DNA of 64,000 nucleotides from Meridianimarinicoccus marinus. Its GTDB lineage: Bacteria; Pseudomonadota; Alphaproteobacteria; Rhodobacterales; Rhodobacteraceae. Position 1 is the first letter of the stretch. The number at the start of each line of letters is the position of its first letter. The position numbers and the translations under genes are program-made. The notes beneath the pieces were generated by a model that was given only the letters and a program-made list of their open reading frames with translations, had not been told where the DNA came from and did not search any database. The stretch lies in the NCBI RefSeq assembly GCF_040689105.1, contig NZ_JBFBVU010000001.1, positions 323,131 through 387,130 of the forward strand, given 5' to 3'. This document shows, in pieces, positions 34,676 through 42,481 of this stretch.

Positions 34676-35766
34676 GCGAAGGGCGGCGCATCGTCGTCAA
34701 GATCGGCTCGGCGCTGCTGGTGGATCAGGTCAGCGGGCTGCGCGGCGACTGGCTGCGCGGGCTGGCCTCGGACATTGCCGAACTGCGCGCGCGGGGTGCC
34801 GATGTGATCGTGGTGTCCTCGGGCTCCATCGCGCTGGGACGGCGGGTGCTGAACCTGCCCGCTGGCGCGCTGCCGCTGGAACAATCGCAGGCCGCCGCCG
34901 CCGTGGGCCAGATCCGGCTGGCGCGCGCCTATGAGGATGCGCTGCAATCGCATGGCATCACCACCGCGCAGGTTCTGGTGACGCTGGAAGACAGCGCCAA
35001 CCGCCGCCGCTATCTGAACTCGCGCAACACCCTGCGCCAGCTTCTGTCGCTGGGGGTGGTGCCCATCGTCAATGAAAACGACACCGTGGCCACGGATGAA
35101 ATCCGCTTTGGCGACAACGACCGTCTGGCGGCACAGGTGGCCGCCACCGTGGACGCCGACCGGCTGGTGCTGTTGTCGGATGTGGACGGGCTCTATACCG
35201 CGAACCCGGCGCTGGATCCGCAGGCCCGGCACCTGCCGGTGATCGACCGCATTTCGCCCGAGATCGAGGCAATGGCGGGCGAGGGCGTGTCCGGCCTGTC
35301 GCGCGGCGGCATGGTGACCAAGCTGATGGCCGCGAAGATCGCCACCGGCGCCGGCTGCGCCATGGTCATCGCCAAGGGCGAGGCCGACCGCCCGTTGCGG
35401 GCCCTGGAACAGGGCGCGCGCTGCAGCTGGTTCCTGGCCGAGGAAGATCCGCAGGCCGCCCGCAAGCGCTGGATCGCGGCCATGAAGCCGCGCGGCACCA
35501 TCACCGTGGACGCAGGCGCCGTTCAGGCGCTGCGCAAGGGCAAGTCGCTGTTGCCCGCCGGGGTCACGGCGGTGGCGGGCAGTTTCGGGCGCGGTGATCC
35601 GGTGGAAATTTCCGGCCCCGATGGGGCAGTTCTGGGCAAGGGGCTGACCCGCTATACCCACGCCGAGACCCGCCAGATCAAGGGCTGCCAGTCGCGCGAG
35701 ATCGAGACGCTGCTGGGCTATCCGGGCCGCGGCGTGCTGCTCCACCGGGACGACATGGTGGTCTGA
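34663..35766 (+). CDS. proB: Glutamate 5-kinase
   Basis: 367 residues. First step of proline synthesis, making glutamyl-5-phosphate from glutamate and ATP. The amino-acid kinase domain starts RRIVVKIGSALLVD and contains VSSGSIALGRRVL, NENDTVATDEI and the LSRGGMVTKLMAAKIA loop. The C-terminal third is a PUA domain (AGAVQALRKGKSLLPAGVTAVAG). GTG 34663 overlaps obgE. proA follows 71 bp downstream. Confidence 0.96.
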   Translation: MATLGEGRRIVVKIGSALLVDQVSGLRGDWLRGLASDIAELRARGADVIVVSSGSIALGRRVLNLPAGALPLEQSQAAAAVGQIRLARAYEDALQSHGITTAQVLVTLEDSANRRRYLNSRNTLRQLLSLGVVPIVNENDTVATDEIRFGDNDRLAAQVAATVDADRLVLLSDVDGLYTANPALDPQARHLPVIDRISPEIEAMAGEGVSGLSRGGMVTKLMAAKIATGAGCAMVIAKGEADRPLRALEQGARCSWFLAEEDPQAARKRWIAAMKPRGTITVDAGAVQALRKGKSLLPAGVTAVAGSFGRGDPVEISGPDGAVLGKGLTRYTHAETRQIKGCQSREIETLLGYPGRGVLLHRDDMVV

Positions 35767-35837
35767 CACCGCCTGTGCCCGGGGCTTGAGCCGCGCGCCG
35801 CTTTGTCCTAGGTCGATATCCTGTCTTGGAGGGACCC

Positions 35838-37103
35838 ATGAAAGATCTGACCGATATTCCCGCAGTGATGGCCCAGCTGGGCGCCAATGCCCGCGCCGCG
35901 GCAGCGGCGCTTGCGGTTGCGTCTCCACAGACCAAGACCGATGCGCTGAACGCCGGGGCCGCGGCCATCGAGGCCGCCATCCCCGCGATCCTGGCCGCCA
36001 ACGACAAGGACATGGCCTTTGGCCGCGACAAGGGGCTGAGCCCGGCGATGCTGGACCGGCTGAAGCTGGACGAGGACCGCATTCGCGGCATCGCCGCCGG
36101 TCTGCGCGCCGTGGCCGGGCAGGCCGATCCGGTGGGCGAGGTCATCGCCGAATGGGACCGCCCCAACGGGCTGCACATCCGCCGCGTGCGCACGCCGCTG
36201 GGCGTGGTCGGGGTGATCTACGAAAGCCGCCCCAATGTGACGGTGGATGCCGGTGCGCTGTGCCTGAAGGCCGGCAACGCGGTGATCCTGCGCGGCGGCT
36301 CGGAAAGCTTTCACAGCTCGGGCGCGCTGCATGCCTGTCTGGTGCAGGGCATCACCTCGGTCGGTCTGCCCGCCGAAGCGGTGCAACTGGTGCCGACCCG
36401 CGACCGCGCGGCGGTGGCGGAAATGCTGCGGATGACCAATTTCATCGATGTGATCGTGCCGCGTGGCGGCAAGGGGCTGGTGGGGCTGGTGCAGCGCGAG
36501 GCGCGGGTGCCGGTCTTTGCCCATCTCGAAGGCATTTGCCACGTCTATGTGGATGCGGCGGCGGATATGGAGATCGCCCGCAAGGTGGTGCTGAACGCCA
36601 AGACCCGGCGCACCGGCATCTGCGGGGCGGCCGAATGCATCCTTGTGGACAAGGCGCTGTTTGAGTCGGCCGGCGCGCCCTTCCTTGAGGATCTCGTGGC
36701 CGCCGGCGTCGATGTGCGCGCTGATGGTGCATTGCAGGCGGTGCCGGGGGTATCGCTGGCCGGGGCGGAGGATTTCGGCAAGGAGTTCCTCGACATGATC
36801 GTCGCGGCCAAGCTGGTGGACGGGGTCGAAGGCGCCATTGCGCATATCCGGCAGTACGGCTCGAACCACACCGATTGCATCATCACCGCCGATGACGATG
36901 TGGCAGCGCGGTTCTTTGCCGGGCTCGACAGTGCGATCCTGATGCGCAACGCCTCGACCCAGTTCGCCGATGGTGGCGAGTTCGGCATGGGCGCCGAGAT
37001 CGGCATCGCCACCGGCAAGATGCACGCGCGCGGTCCGGTGGGGGCCGAGCAGCTGACCAGCTTCAAGTATCTGGTGGAAGGCAACGGGGCGGTGCGCCCC
37101 TGA
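35838..37103 (+). CDS. proA: Glutamate-5-semialdehyde dehydrogenase
   Basis: 421 residues. Reduces glutamyl-5-phosphate with NADPH in proline synthesis. Aldehyde dehydrogenase fold: GVVGVIYESRPNVTVDAGALCLKAGNAVILRGG and the catalytic cysteine in RRTGICGAAE. The C-terminal RGPVGAEQLTSFKYLVEGNG is the ProA signature. GGAGGG precedes ATG 35838. Only 6 bp separate it from the convergent chpT. Confidence 0.97.
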   Translation: MKDLTDIPAVMAQLGANARAAAAALAVASPQTKTDALNAGAAAIEAAIPAILAANDKDMAFGRDKGLSPAMLDRLKLDEDRIRGIAAGLRAVAGQADPVGEVIAEWDRPNGLHIRRVRTPLGVVGVIYESRPNVTVDAGALCLKAGNAVILRGGSESFHSSGALHACLVQGITSVGLPAEAVQLVPTRDRAAVAEMLRMTNFIDVIVPRGGKGLVGLVQREARVPVFAHLEGICHVYVDAAADMEIARKVVLNAKTRRTGICGAAECILVDKALFESAGAPFLEDLVAAGVDVRADGALQAVPGVSLAGAEDFGKEFLDMIVAAKLVDGVEGAIAHIRQYGSNHTDCIITADDDVAARFFAGLDSAILMRNASTQFADGGEFGMGAEIGIATGKMHARGPVGAEQLTSFKYLVEGNGAVRP

Positions 37104-37109
37104 GCGCCC

Positions 37110-37709
37110 CTAGAAGCGCAGGGTGACCGAGGCGTCATCCTGCGCAACACTCAGCTGCCGTCCCATGTCGGCGATTTGCAGCGGCGCGAGGATGAACTGG
37201 ATCTGTGAAGGGGCAATCTCGTCCACAGGCTCGGCGCCGGTCAGCAGCGCCCAGAGATCCGGCTCGATCCGCAGTTTTTCCGATTCGGCCCGCAGCGCCC
37301 ATCCGGCGCCCTCGCCCGAGACGGTAATTGCCCCGCCGCGCGGCAGCGCGGTTTCCAGGCATTGCAGCAACAGGAAGGCCAGCTTGGCGGCATCGCGCGG
37401 CACGTCGCCATCGACAGCCCAGGTCACCGACAAGCGGTTGCCGGTGTAGAGGCTGGCCAGAATCTCGACAACCTCTTGCCGCCCGAGGGTCTGGCCCGGG
37501 GAATTGGCGCCGTAGGCCACCCGGTAGAACCGGATCCGCGCCTGCGCGCTGGCGACACTTTCCGAGATCATCGCCATCTCGGGCCCATCCGCCGCCTGGG
37601 TCAGGGCCATCAGCTCCAGCCCGTTGCCGATGGCGCCGATGGGGCTGATCAGATCGTGGCAGATGCGAGAGCCCAGCAGGGCCTCAAGGTTTTTCGGACG
37701 CGCGTTCAT
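37110..37709 (-). CDS. chpT: ChpT-type histidine phosphotransferase
   Basis: 199 residues. Relays phosphate from the CckA kinase to CtrA and CpdR in the alphaproteobacterial cell-cycle pathway. The dimerisation helices carry the phospho-acceptor His18 in SRICHDLISPIGAIGNGLELM; the C-terminal domain is a degenerate ATPase-like fold (LAFLLLQCLETALPRGGAI, FILAPLQIADMGR). In Rhodobacterales this pathway often controls motility and gene-transfer agents. It is convergent with proA and divergent from a DUF3553 gene. CckA and CtrA are not in the window. Confidence 0.9.
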   Translation of the reverse strand: MNARPKNLEALLGSRICHDLISPIGAIGNGLELMALTQAADGPEMAMISESVASAQARIRFYRVAYGANSPGQTLGRQEVVEILASLYTGNRLSVTWAVDGDVPRDAAKLAFLLLQCLETALPRGGAITVSGEGAGWALRAESEKLRIEPDLWALLTGAEPVDEIAPSQIQFILAPLQIADMGRQLSVAQDDASVTLRF

Positions 37710-37765
37710 TGTCTGTCTGCCTTCGATACTCTAGGTAGCGGGGAATTGGAGCGAGGGGCCTCAAG

Positions 37766-37939
37766 ATGATTTCGTTGCTTGAACCGGGCATGTTTGTCCG
37801 TCATCCGAACCATCCAGACTGGGGCTTGGGCCAGGTCCAGTCGAACGTGAGCGGACGGGTGACCGTGAATTTCGAGCACATGGGCAAGCTTGTCATCAAC
37901 GCCGAACGCGTCGAACTTGAGATCGTCTTTGACCCCTAG
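37766..37939 (+). CDS. DUF3553 small protein
   Basis: 57 residues, starting MISLLEPGMFVRHPNHPDWG and containing GLGQVQSNVSGRVTVNFEHMGKLVINAERVELE. This is the DUF3553 pattern: a short SH3-like beta protein widespread in alphaproteobacteria, whose FVRHP...WGxGxVQS resembles the UvrD/CarD-type RNA polymerase interaction fold; that similarity is an inference. GAGGGG lies 8 bp before ATG 37766. It diverges from chpT. Confidence 0.85.
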   Translation: MISLLEPGMFVRHPNHPDWGLGQVQSNVSGRVTVNFEHMGKLVINAERVELEIVFDP

Positions 37940-37973
37940 GTTTTGCACGGCAGTGTTAACACTCCCTTTAGGT

Positions 37974-37991
37974 GTGTCAATTTCCGGTCAA
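37974..37991 (+). promoter_or_regulatory. Candidate Pho box upstream of olsB
   Basis: GTGTCAA-TTTC-CGGTCAA: two half-sites at 11-bp spacing, each 5/7 to CTGTCAT, with exact GTCA cores (GTCA-N7-GTCA), the same core spacing as upstream of plcP. It lies 61 bp before the olsB start. Site type inferred. Confidence 0.45.
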
Positions 37992-38052
37992 CGGCGCTTG
38001 TCTCCTCCCGCAAGCCCGCATAGACACCCGAAAAACGAGGCGACAGGCCAAT

Positions 38053-38835
38053 ATGACCGCTGATCCGGACCGATTCCAGGTGCGCCTTGCGCAGGACGAG
38101 CGCGACCTTCTGGGGGCACAGCGGTGCCGCTATGATGTCTTCGTGGACGAATTGAAGGGCGATGGCCCACTGGTCGATCACGCCCGGAGGCTGGAGCGCG
38201 ACGCACACGACCCCTTCTATGAACATCTGATCCTTGTGGACAGGCAGCGCGACGACGGCGGGCTGGATCACGTGGTCGGCGCTTACCGTCTGTTGCGCAG
38301 CGACAATGCCGGGGCGGCGGGGGGCTATTACTGCGCCGGGGAATACGATCTGTCGCCGCTGATCGAGGGCGGGCGCAAGCTGCTGGAACTGGGGCGGTCC
38401 TGCCTGCGGCCCGACTATCGTGGCGGCCCGGCGATGTTTCACATCTGGAACGGGCTGGCAGAATACACGCTGGATCACGAGATCGAGGTTCTGTTCGGCG
38501 TGGCCAGCTTTCGCGGCACCGATCTGGAGGCGCTGGCCGCACCCCTGACCCTGTTGCACCACCGCCATCTGGCCCCCGAGGATCTGCGGGTCCGGGCCTT
38601 GCCCGACCACTACGAACCCCTCAACCGTGTGCCCTACGGCGGTATTGACCGGGTGGCGGCAATGCTCGAGGTGCCCTCGCTGATCAAGGGCTACCTGCGG
38701 CTGGGCGGCTTCGTCGGGGACGGCGCTTTCGTGGACCATGCGTTCAACACCACCGACATTTGCCTGATCCTCGATACCGAGCGGATGAACGCACGGCAGC
38801 GGGCAATCTATACCCGGGGGCTGAACGGTGCGTGA
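38053..38835 (+). CDS. olsB: L-ornithine N-alpha-acyltransferase (lyso-ornithine lipid synthesis)
   Basis: 260 residues. Transfers a 3-hydroxyacyl group from acyl carrier protein to ornithine, the first step of ornithine lipid synthesis. The GNAT/hemolysin-like fold shows AQDERDLLGAQRCRYDVFVDEL, HVVGAYRLLR, ELGRSCLRPDYRGGPAM and LIKGYLRLGGFVGDGAFVDHAFNTTDICLIL, all typical of OlsB. ATG 38053 is chosen; the frame is open 27 codons further upstream across the Pho-box-like repeats. It overlaps olsA by 8 bp, forming the two-gene operon seen in Rhodobacter and Sinorhizobium. Confidence 0.93.
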   Translation: MTADPDRFQVRLAQDERDLLGAQRCRYDVFVDELKGDGPLVDHARRLERDAHDPFYEHLILVDRQRDDGGLDHVVGAYRLLRSDNAGAAGGYYCAGEYDLSPLIEGGRKLLELGRSCLRPDYRGGPAMFHIWNGLAEYTLDHEIEVLFGVASFRGTDLEALAAPLTLLHHRHLAPEDLRVRALPDHYEPLNRVPYGGIDRVAAMLEVPSLIKGYLRLGGFVGDGAFVDHAFNTTDICLILDTERMNARQRAIYTRGLNGA

Positions 38836-39667
38836 CGGCACCTGGACGGACACGCCGCCGCCGCAAGGCGCGCCGTGGAGTATCGGCGCGGGGCTGCGGG
38901 TTCTGCTGCGCGGGCTGGTGCTGGCGGTGCTGGTATTCGGATGCCTTGCGCTGCTGTTGCTGGTGCGGCTGGTCGAGCGGCCGCTCTGCGGTCTGGACCG
39001 TCCGGTCACGCCGCATATCACCCGCTTCGTCTGCCGCAACGCCTTCCGCATCCTCGGCATGGGCTTTCAGGCCGAGGGCACGCCAATGCAGGCGCGCGGG
39101 GCCGGGGTGGCGAACCACGGGTCCTGGCTGGATATCTTCGCGCTGAACGCCTGCCAGAGCGTCTATTTCGTGGCCAAGACCGAGGTCTCCGGCTGGGCCG
39201 GGATCGGCTGGCTGGCGCGGGCCACGGGCACGGTGTTCATCGCGCGCGACCGCCGTCAGGCCGCAGCCCAGCGGCAGCTGTTTCGTGACCGGCTGGCGGC
39301 GGGCCATCACCTGATGTTCTTTCCCGAAGGCACCAGCACCGACGCGCAGCGGGTGCTGCCGTTCAAACCGACCCTGTTCGCCGCCTTTTTCGACGCCGAC
39401 AGCCCCGAGGTGCCGCTGGCGATCCAGCCGGTGTCGGTGATCTATTCCGCCCCCGAGGATGCCGATCCCCGGTTCTACGGCTGGTGGGGCGATATGGATT
39501 TCGCGCCGCATCTGCTGCGGGTGCTGGCGCTGCGCCGGCAAGGGGGGGTGAAGGTGATCTATCACGACCCGCTGCCCATCGCGGGGTATCCCGACCGCAA
39601 GGCGCTGGCGCGGGCCGCCGAGGCACGGGTGCGCGCCGGGGTGGAGACCGCACTGGCCCACCGCTGA
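38828..39667 (+). CDS. olsA: Lyso-ornithine lipid O-acyltransferase (PlsC family)
   Basis: 279 residues. Adds the second acyl chain to lyso-ornithine lipid at the inner membrane; some homologues also make phosphatidic acid. An N-terminal membrane segment (VLLRGLVLAVLVFGCLALLL, about 26-45) is followed by the acyltransferase block I NHGSWLD (His97, Asp102), block III FFPEGTS (164-170) and the PLAIQPVSVIY motif. GTG 38828 overlaps olsB. Pairing with olsB gives the OlsA assignment; alone it would be called a PlsC-family acyltransferase. Confidence 0.92.
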   Translation: MRDGTWTDTPPPQGAPWSIGAGLRVLLRGLVLAVLVFGCLALLLLVRLVERPLCGLDRPVTPHITRFVCRNAFRILGMGFQAEGTPMQARGAGVANHGSWLDIFALNACQSVYFVAKTEVSGWAGIGWLARATGTVFIARDRRQAAAQRQLFRDRLAAGHHLMFFPEGTSTDAQRVLPFKPTLFAAFFDADSPEVPLAIQPVSVIYSAPEDADPRFYGWWGDMDFAPHLLRVLALRRQGGVKVIYHDPLPIAGYPDRKALARAAEARVRAGVETALAHR

Positions 39668-39695
39668 CGCGGCGGGGATTTCAGGCCTCCGGCGG

Positions 39696-39717
39696 GAGTA
39701 TTTAAGACAAGAAAAAG
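39696..39717 (+). repeat. Dispersed 22-nt repeat, copy A
   Basis: GAGTATTT-AAGA-CAAGAAAAAG, preceded by CCTCCGGCGG. The same GAGTATTT-N4-CAAGAAAAA core occurs at 48498-48519 (inverted) and 48570-48591. It lies in the gap after olsA. CCTCCGGCGGGAGTATTT-type sequences are frequent in Rhodobacterales intergenic regions. Confidence 0.65.
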
Positions 39718-39787
39718 AGGGTGCCGCACGAACCGGCCTGGGAACTATCCGGGGGGACGGTGAGGCGGTGTGCCGCTGTTTCTGGTC

Positions 39788-40408
39788 TCAGCCGATGGCG
39801 GCGTCCAGCGCCTTCAGGGCGGCGGCGGGGTCATCGGCGCGCCAGATCTCGTCTCCGAAGGCGAAGAAATCGGTGATCGGGGCGAAGGCGCGGACCAAAT
39901 CGGAGGTCAGCGCGCCTTCCGCGACGATCGGCAGTTCGATCACCTCGGACCACCAGGAAAACAGCTCGGGATCGACCTTGTCGCCGGCGCCGAGTGCGGT
40001 GTCGCCCACCGGGCCGAAGCTGACGTAATCGGCACCGGCCTCGCCCGCGGACATGCCGTCGTGCCGCGAGGTACCGCACCAGGTGCCGACGATGGGATCG
40101 GCGCCAAGCGCCTCGCGGCACTTGCGCACCGATTTGGAGCCATCGGTCAGATGCACGCCGTCCAGCCCCAGCCGTTCGACCAGCGCAAGGTGCCGGTCGA
40201 TGACCAGCGGGATGTCGCGCGCATGCGCCAAGGCGCGGACCGCATCAGCGGCGCGGGCGACCTCGCTGTCATCATCGCTGGCAAAGCGCAGGCGCAGGCA
40301 GGCGATGGCGGCGGCATCCAGCACCGGGGCCAGCGTGTCGGCGAAGGTTTCGGCGTCGAAATGAGCCGGGGTCAGAAGATAGATCTGGGGGCGGTCTTGA
40401 TCGGTCAT
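39788..40408 (-). CDS. ThiE/TenI-like phosphate synthase family protein
   Basis: 206 residues, TIM barrel. The C-terminal half matches thiamine phosphate synthase: GVHLTDGSKSVRKCREALG, GADYVSFGPVGDT and IVAEGALTSDLV. The pyrophosphate-binding motif QLRxK of true ThiE is replaced by CLRLRFASD, so it may be a TenI-like paralogue (thiazole tautomerase) or have another role. No other thi gene is near; it is convergent with olsA and divergent from the TrmJ-like gene. Confidence 0.75.
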   Translation of the reverse strand: MTDQDRPQIYLLTPAHFDAETFADTLAPVLDAAAIACLRLRFASDDDSEVARAADAVRALAHARDIPLVIDRHLALVERLGLDGVHLTDGSKSVRKCREALGADPIVGTWCGTSRHDGMSAGEAGADYVSFGPVGDTALGAGDKVDPELFSWWSEVIELPIVAEGALTSDLVRAFAPITDFFAFGDEIWRADDPAAALKALDAAIG

Positions 40409-40509
40409 GGCGGGCCTTTGGGGTTTCGCCCCCTCCTATCGGGCCGCGCGGGGCGGGTAAAGCCCGTGCGGCATTGCCCTTGCGCCGTGGCTGGACTAGA
40501 CCGCGCGCC

Positions 40510-41259
40510 ATGTCAGACACGCCTCTTCGCCAACCCGCCTTTGTCCTCGTGCGCCCGCAGATGGGCGAAAACATCGGGGCTGCCGCCCGTGCCATGTGGA
40601 ATTTCGGGCTGGACCGGATGCGTCTTGTGGCACCTCGCGACGGCTGGCCCAATCCGCGCGCCGTGGCGCTGGCCAGCGGGGCCGGGCGGCTGCTGGACGA
40701 GGCCGGGCATTTCCCGACCACCGTCGAGGCCGTGGAGGGTTGCACCTTTGTGCTGGCCACCACGGCGCGCGGGCGCGGGCTGACCAAACCGATCCTCTCG
40801 CCGGAAGAGGCCATGGCGCAGGCGCGTGACCATGCGCAGGCCGGGGGAAAGGTGGCGGTTCTGTTCGGGCCGGAACGGGCGGGGCTGGAAAACGACGATA
40901 TCGCGCGGGCCAATGCCATCATCTCGGTGCCGGTGAACCCGGAGTTCGCCTCGCTCAACCTGGCGCAATGCGTGTTGCTGACTGCTTATGAGTGGCGCCG
41001 TCAGACTGCCGAGATCGACCATGCTCGTGTCGAACTGGCGGGCGGCGACTGGGCCACCGCGCTGGAGACCGACAAGCTGGCCGAACATTACGAGGATCGG
41101 CTGGCGCAGGCGGGGTTCTTCTTCCCGCCGCAGAAGGCCGAGCACATGAAAACCAACCTGCGCAACCTGTGGTCGCGGATGCCGCTGACCCGTGCCGACG
41201 TGCAGATCCTGCACGGGATGATGCGGCAAATGGTGCGCTGGAAAGAGCGCGGCGACTGA
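40510..41259 (+). CDS. TrmJ-like tRNA/rRNA 2'-O-methyltransferase (SPOUT)
   Basis: 249 residues. SPOUT methyltransferase with the deep trefoil knot: PAFVLVRPQMGENIGAAARAMWNFG (motif 1), VAVLFGPERAGLENDDIARA (motif 2) and ISVPVNPEFASLNLAQCVLLTAYEW (motif 3). This is the TrmJ/LasT pattern, which methylates position 32 of tRNAs. The C-terminal domain ends MRQMVRWKERGD. It precedes ctaA by 61 bp. TrmJ versus a paralogue cannot be settled by sequence alone. Confidence 0.88.
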   Translation: MSDTPLRQPAFVLVRPQMGENIGAAARAMWNFGLDRMRLVAPRDGWPNPRAVALASGAGRLLDEAGHFPTTVEAVEGCTFVLATTARGRGLTKPILSPEEAMAQARDHAQAGGKVAVLFGPERAGLENDDIARANAIISVPVNPEFASLNLAQCVLLTAYEWRRQTAEIDHARVELAGGDWATALETDKLAEHYEDRLAQAGFFFPPQKAEHMKTNLRNLWSRMPLTRADVQILHGMMRQMVRWKERGD

Positions 41260-41320
41260 TCCTGCGCCGTTGATGCGTCCGCGCCGGGGCCCTAGGTTTC
41301 GGCGCAACCGGAGGTTCCGA

Positions 41321-42481
41321 ATGACCCAGAAGAAACGCAGCATATTCGAAGAGGTGGACGCGGCCCCCGCCGCACCGGCGGCCCGCGCCGCCGCGCCCAA
41401 GGGCAGTCTGATCGCGCGGGACGACAGAGGCGCGCGCCGGGCCATCCGGGCGTGGCTGTGGCTGTTGTTTGCCATGGTTGTTGCGATGATCGTCGTGGGC
41501 GGTTTGACCCGGCTGACCGACAGCGGGCTGTCGATCACCGAATGGGCGCCGGTCACCGGGGCGGTGCCGCCGATGAGCCTTGAGGCCTGGGAGACGGAAT
41601 TCGCCAAGTACCAGCAGATCGACGAGTTCAAGGTCGAGAACAGCGACATGACCCTGACCGAGTTCAAGGCGATCTACTGGTGGGAATGGGGCCACCGGCA
41701 GTTGGGCCGCACCGTGGGCCTGGTCTGGGCCGTGGGCTTCCTGAGCTTCCTGGCGATGAAGAAGATCCCTGCCGGCTGGACCGGGCGGCTGTTGTTGCTG
41801 GGCGGCCTTGGTGGGCTTCAGGGGGCCATCGGCTGGTGGATGGTGGCCTCGGGACTGGTCGAGGGGCGCACCGATGTGGCCTCCTACCGGCTGGCGGTGC
41901 ATCTGGGGCTGGCCTTTGCCATCCTGGGGCTGATTGCCTGGTACGCCTTTCTGCTGGGGCGCAGTGCGCCGTCCCTGATGACGGCGCGGCGGGGCCGCGA
42001 TGCCAGGCTGTTTTCCATGTCCACCGGGATGATGCATCTGGCCTTCGTGCAGATCCTGCTGGGGGCGATGGTAGCGGGCATCGACGCAGGCCGCAGTTTC
42101 ACCGACTGGCCGCTGATGGCGGGGCAGGTGTTTCCGATGTCGGCCTTCGACATCGACCCGTTCTGGCGCAACTTCTTCGAGAACCCGGCGCTGGTGCAAT
42201 TCATCCATCGCACCGTGGCCTATCTGCTGCTGGCCTTCGGCATCGTCACCTGGCTGAAGGGCCGCAAATCGGGCAACCGGGCGACGGCGCGCGCCTATGA
42301 CTGGATGGCGGTGATGCTGTTCGGCCAGGTGGTGCTGGGCATCGGCACAGTGCTGTATGCCGCGCAATGGCACATCGCGATCACCCATCAACTGGGGGCC
42401 GTGGCGCTGTGGGTGCTGATCCTGCGGGCGCGGTTCCTGAGCCAGTATCCGGCAGACCAAAGCGTGCGGGGCCGGGCATGA
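41321..42481 (+). CDS. ctaA: Heme A synthase (COX15/CtaA type 2)
   Basis: 386 residues with eight membrane helices. Oxidises the heme O methyl group to formyl for cytochrome aa3 oxidases. Heme-ligating histidines are in WEWGHRQLGRTVG, YRLAVHLGLAF, VQFIHRTVAYLL and AITHQLGAVAL, the COX15 set. A cytoplasmic 45-residue N-terminus is Ala-rich. GAGG lies 7 bp before ATG 41321. The stop overlaps the carboxypeptidase start by 4 bp (ATGA). Confidence 0.95.
   Translation: MTQKKRSIFEEVDAAPAAPAARAAAPKGSLIARDDRGARRAIRAWLWLLFAMVVAMIVVGGLTRLTDSGLSITEWAPVTGAVPPMSLEAWETEFAKYQQIDEFKVENSDMTLTEFKAIYWWEWGHRQLGRTVGLVWAVGFLSFLAMKKIPAGWTGRLLLLGGLGGLQGAIGWWMVASGLVEGRTDVASYRLAVHLGLAFAILGLIAWYAFLLGRSAPSLMTARRGRDARLFSMSTGMMHLAFVQILLGAMVAGIDAGRSFTDWPLMAGQVFPMSAFDIDPFWRNFFENPALVQFIHRTVAYLLLAFGIVTWLKGRKSGNRATARAYDWMAVMLFGQVVLGIGTVLYAAQWHIAITHQLGAVALWVLILRARFLSQYPADQSVRGRA

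Noticed and set aside
37956..37970. CtrA-like site TTAA-N7-TTTA upstream of olsB
   Set aside because: Only 7 of 8 consensus bases, on the side of olsB and not before chpT; short motif with high chance frequency.
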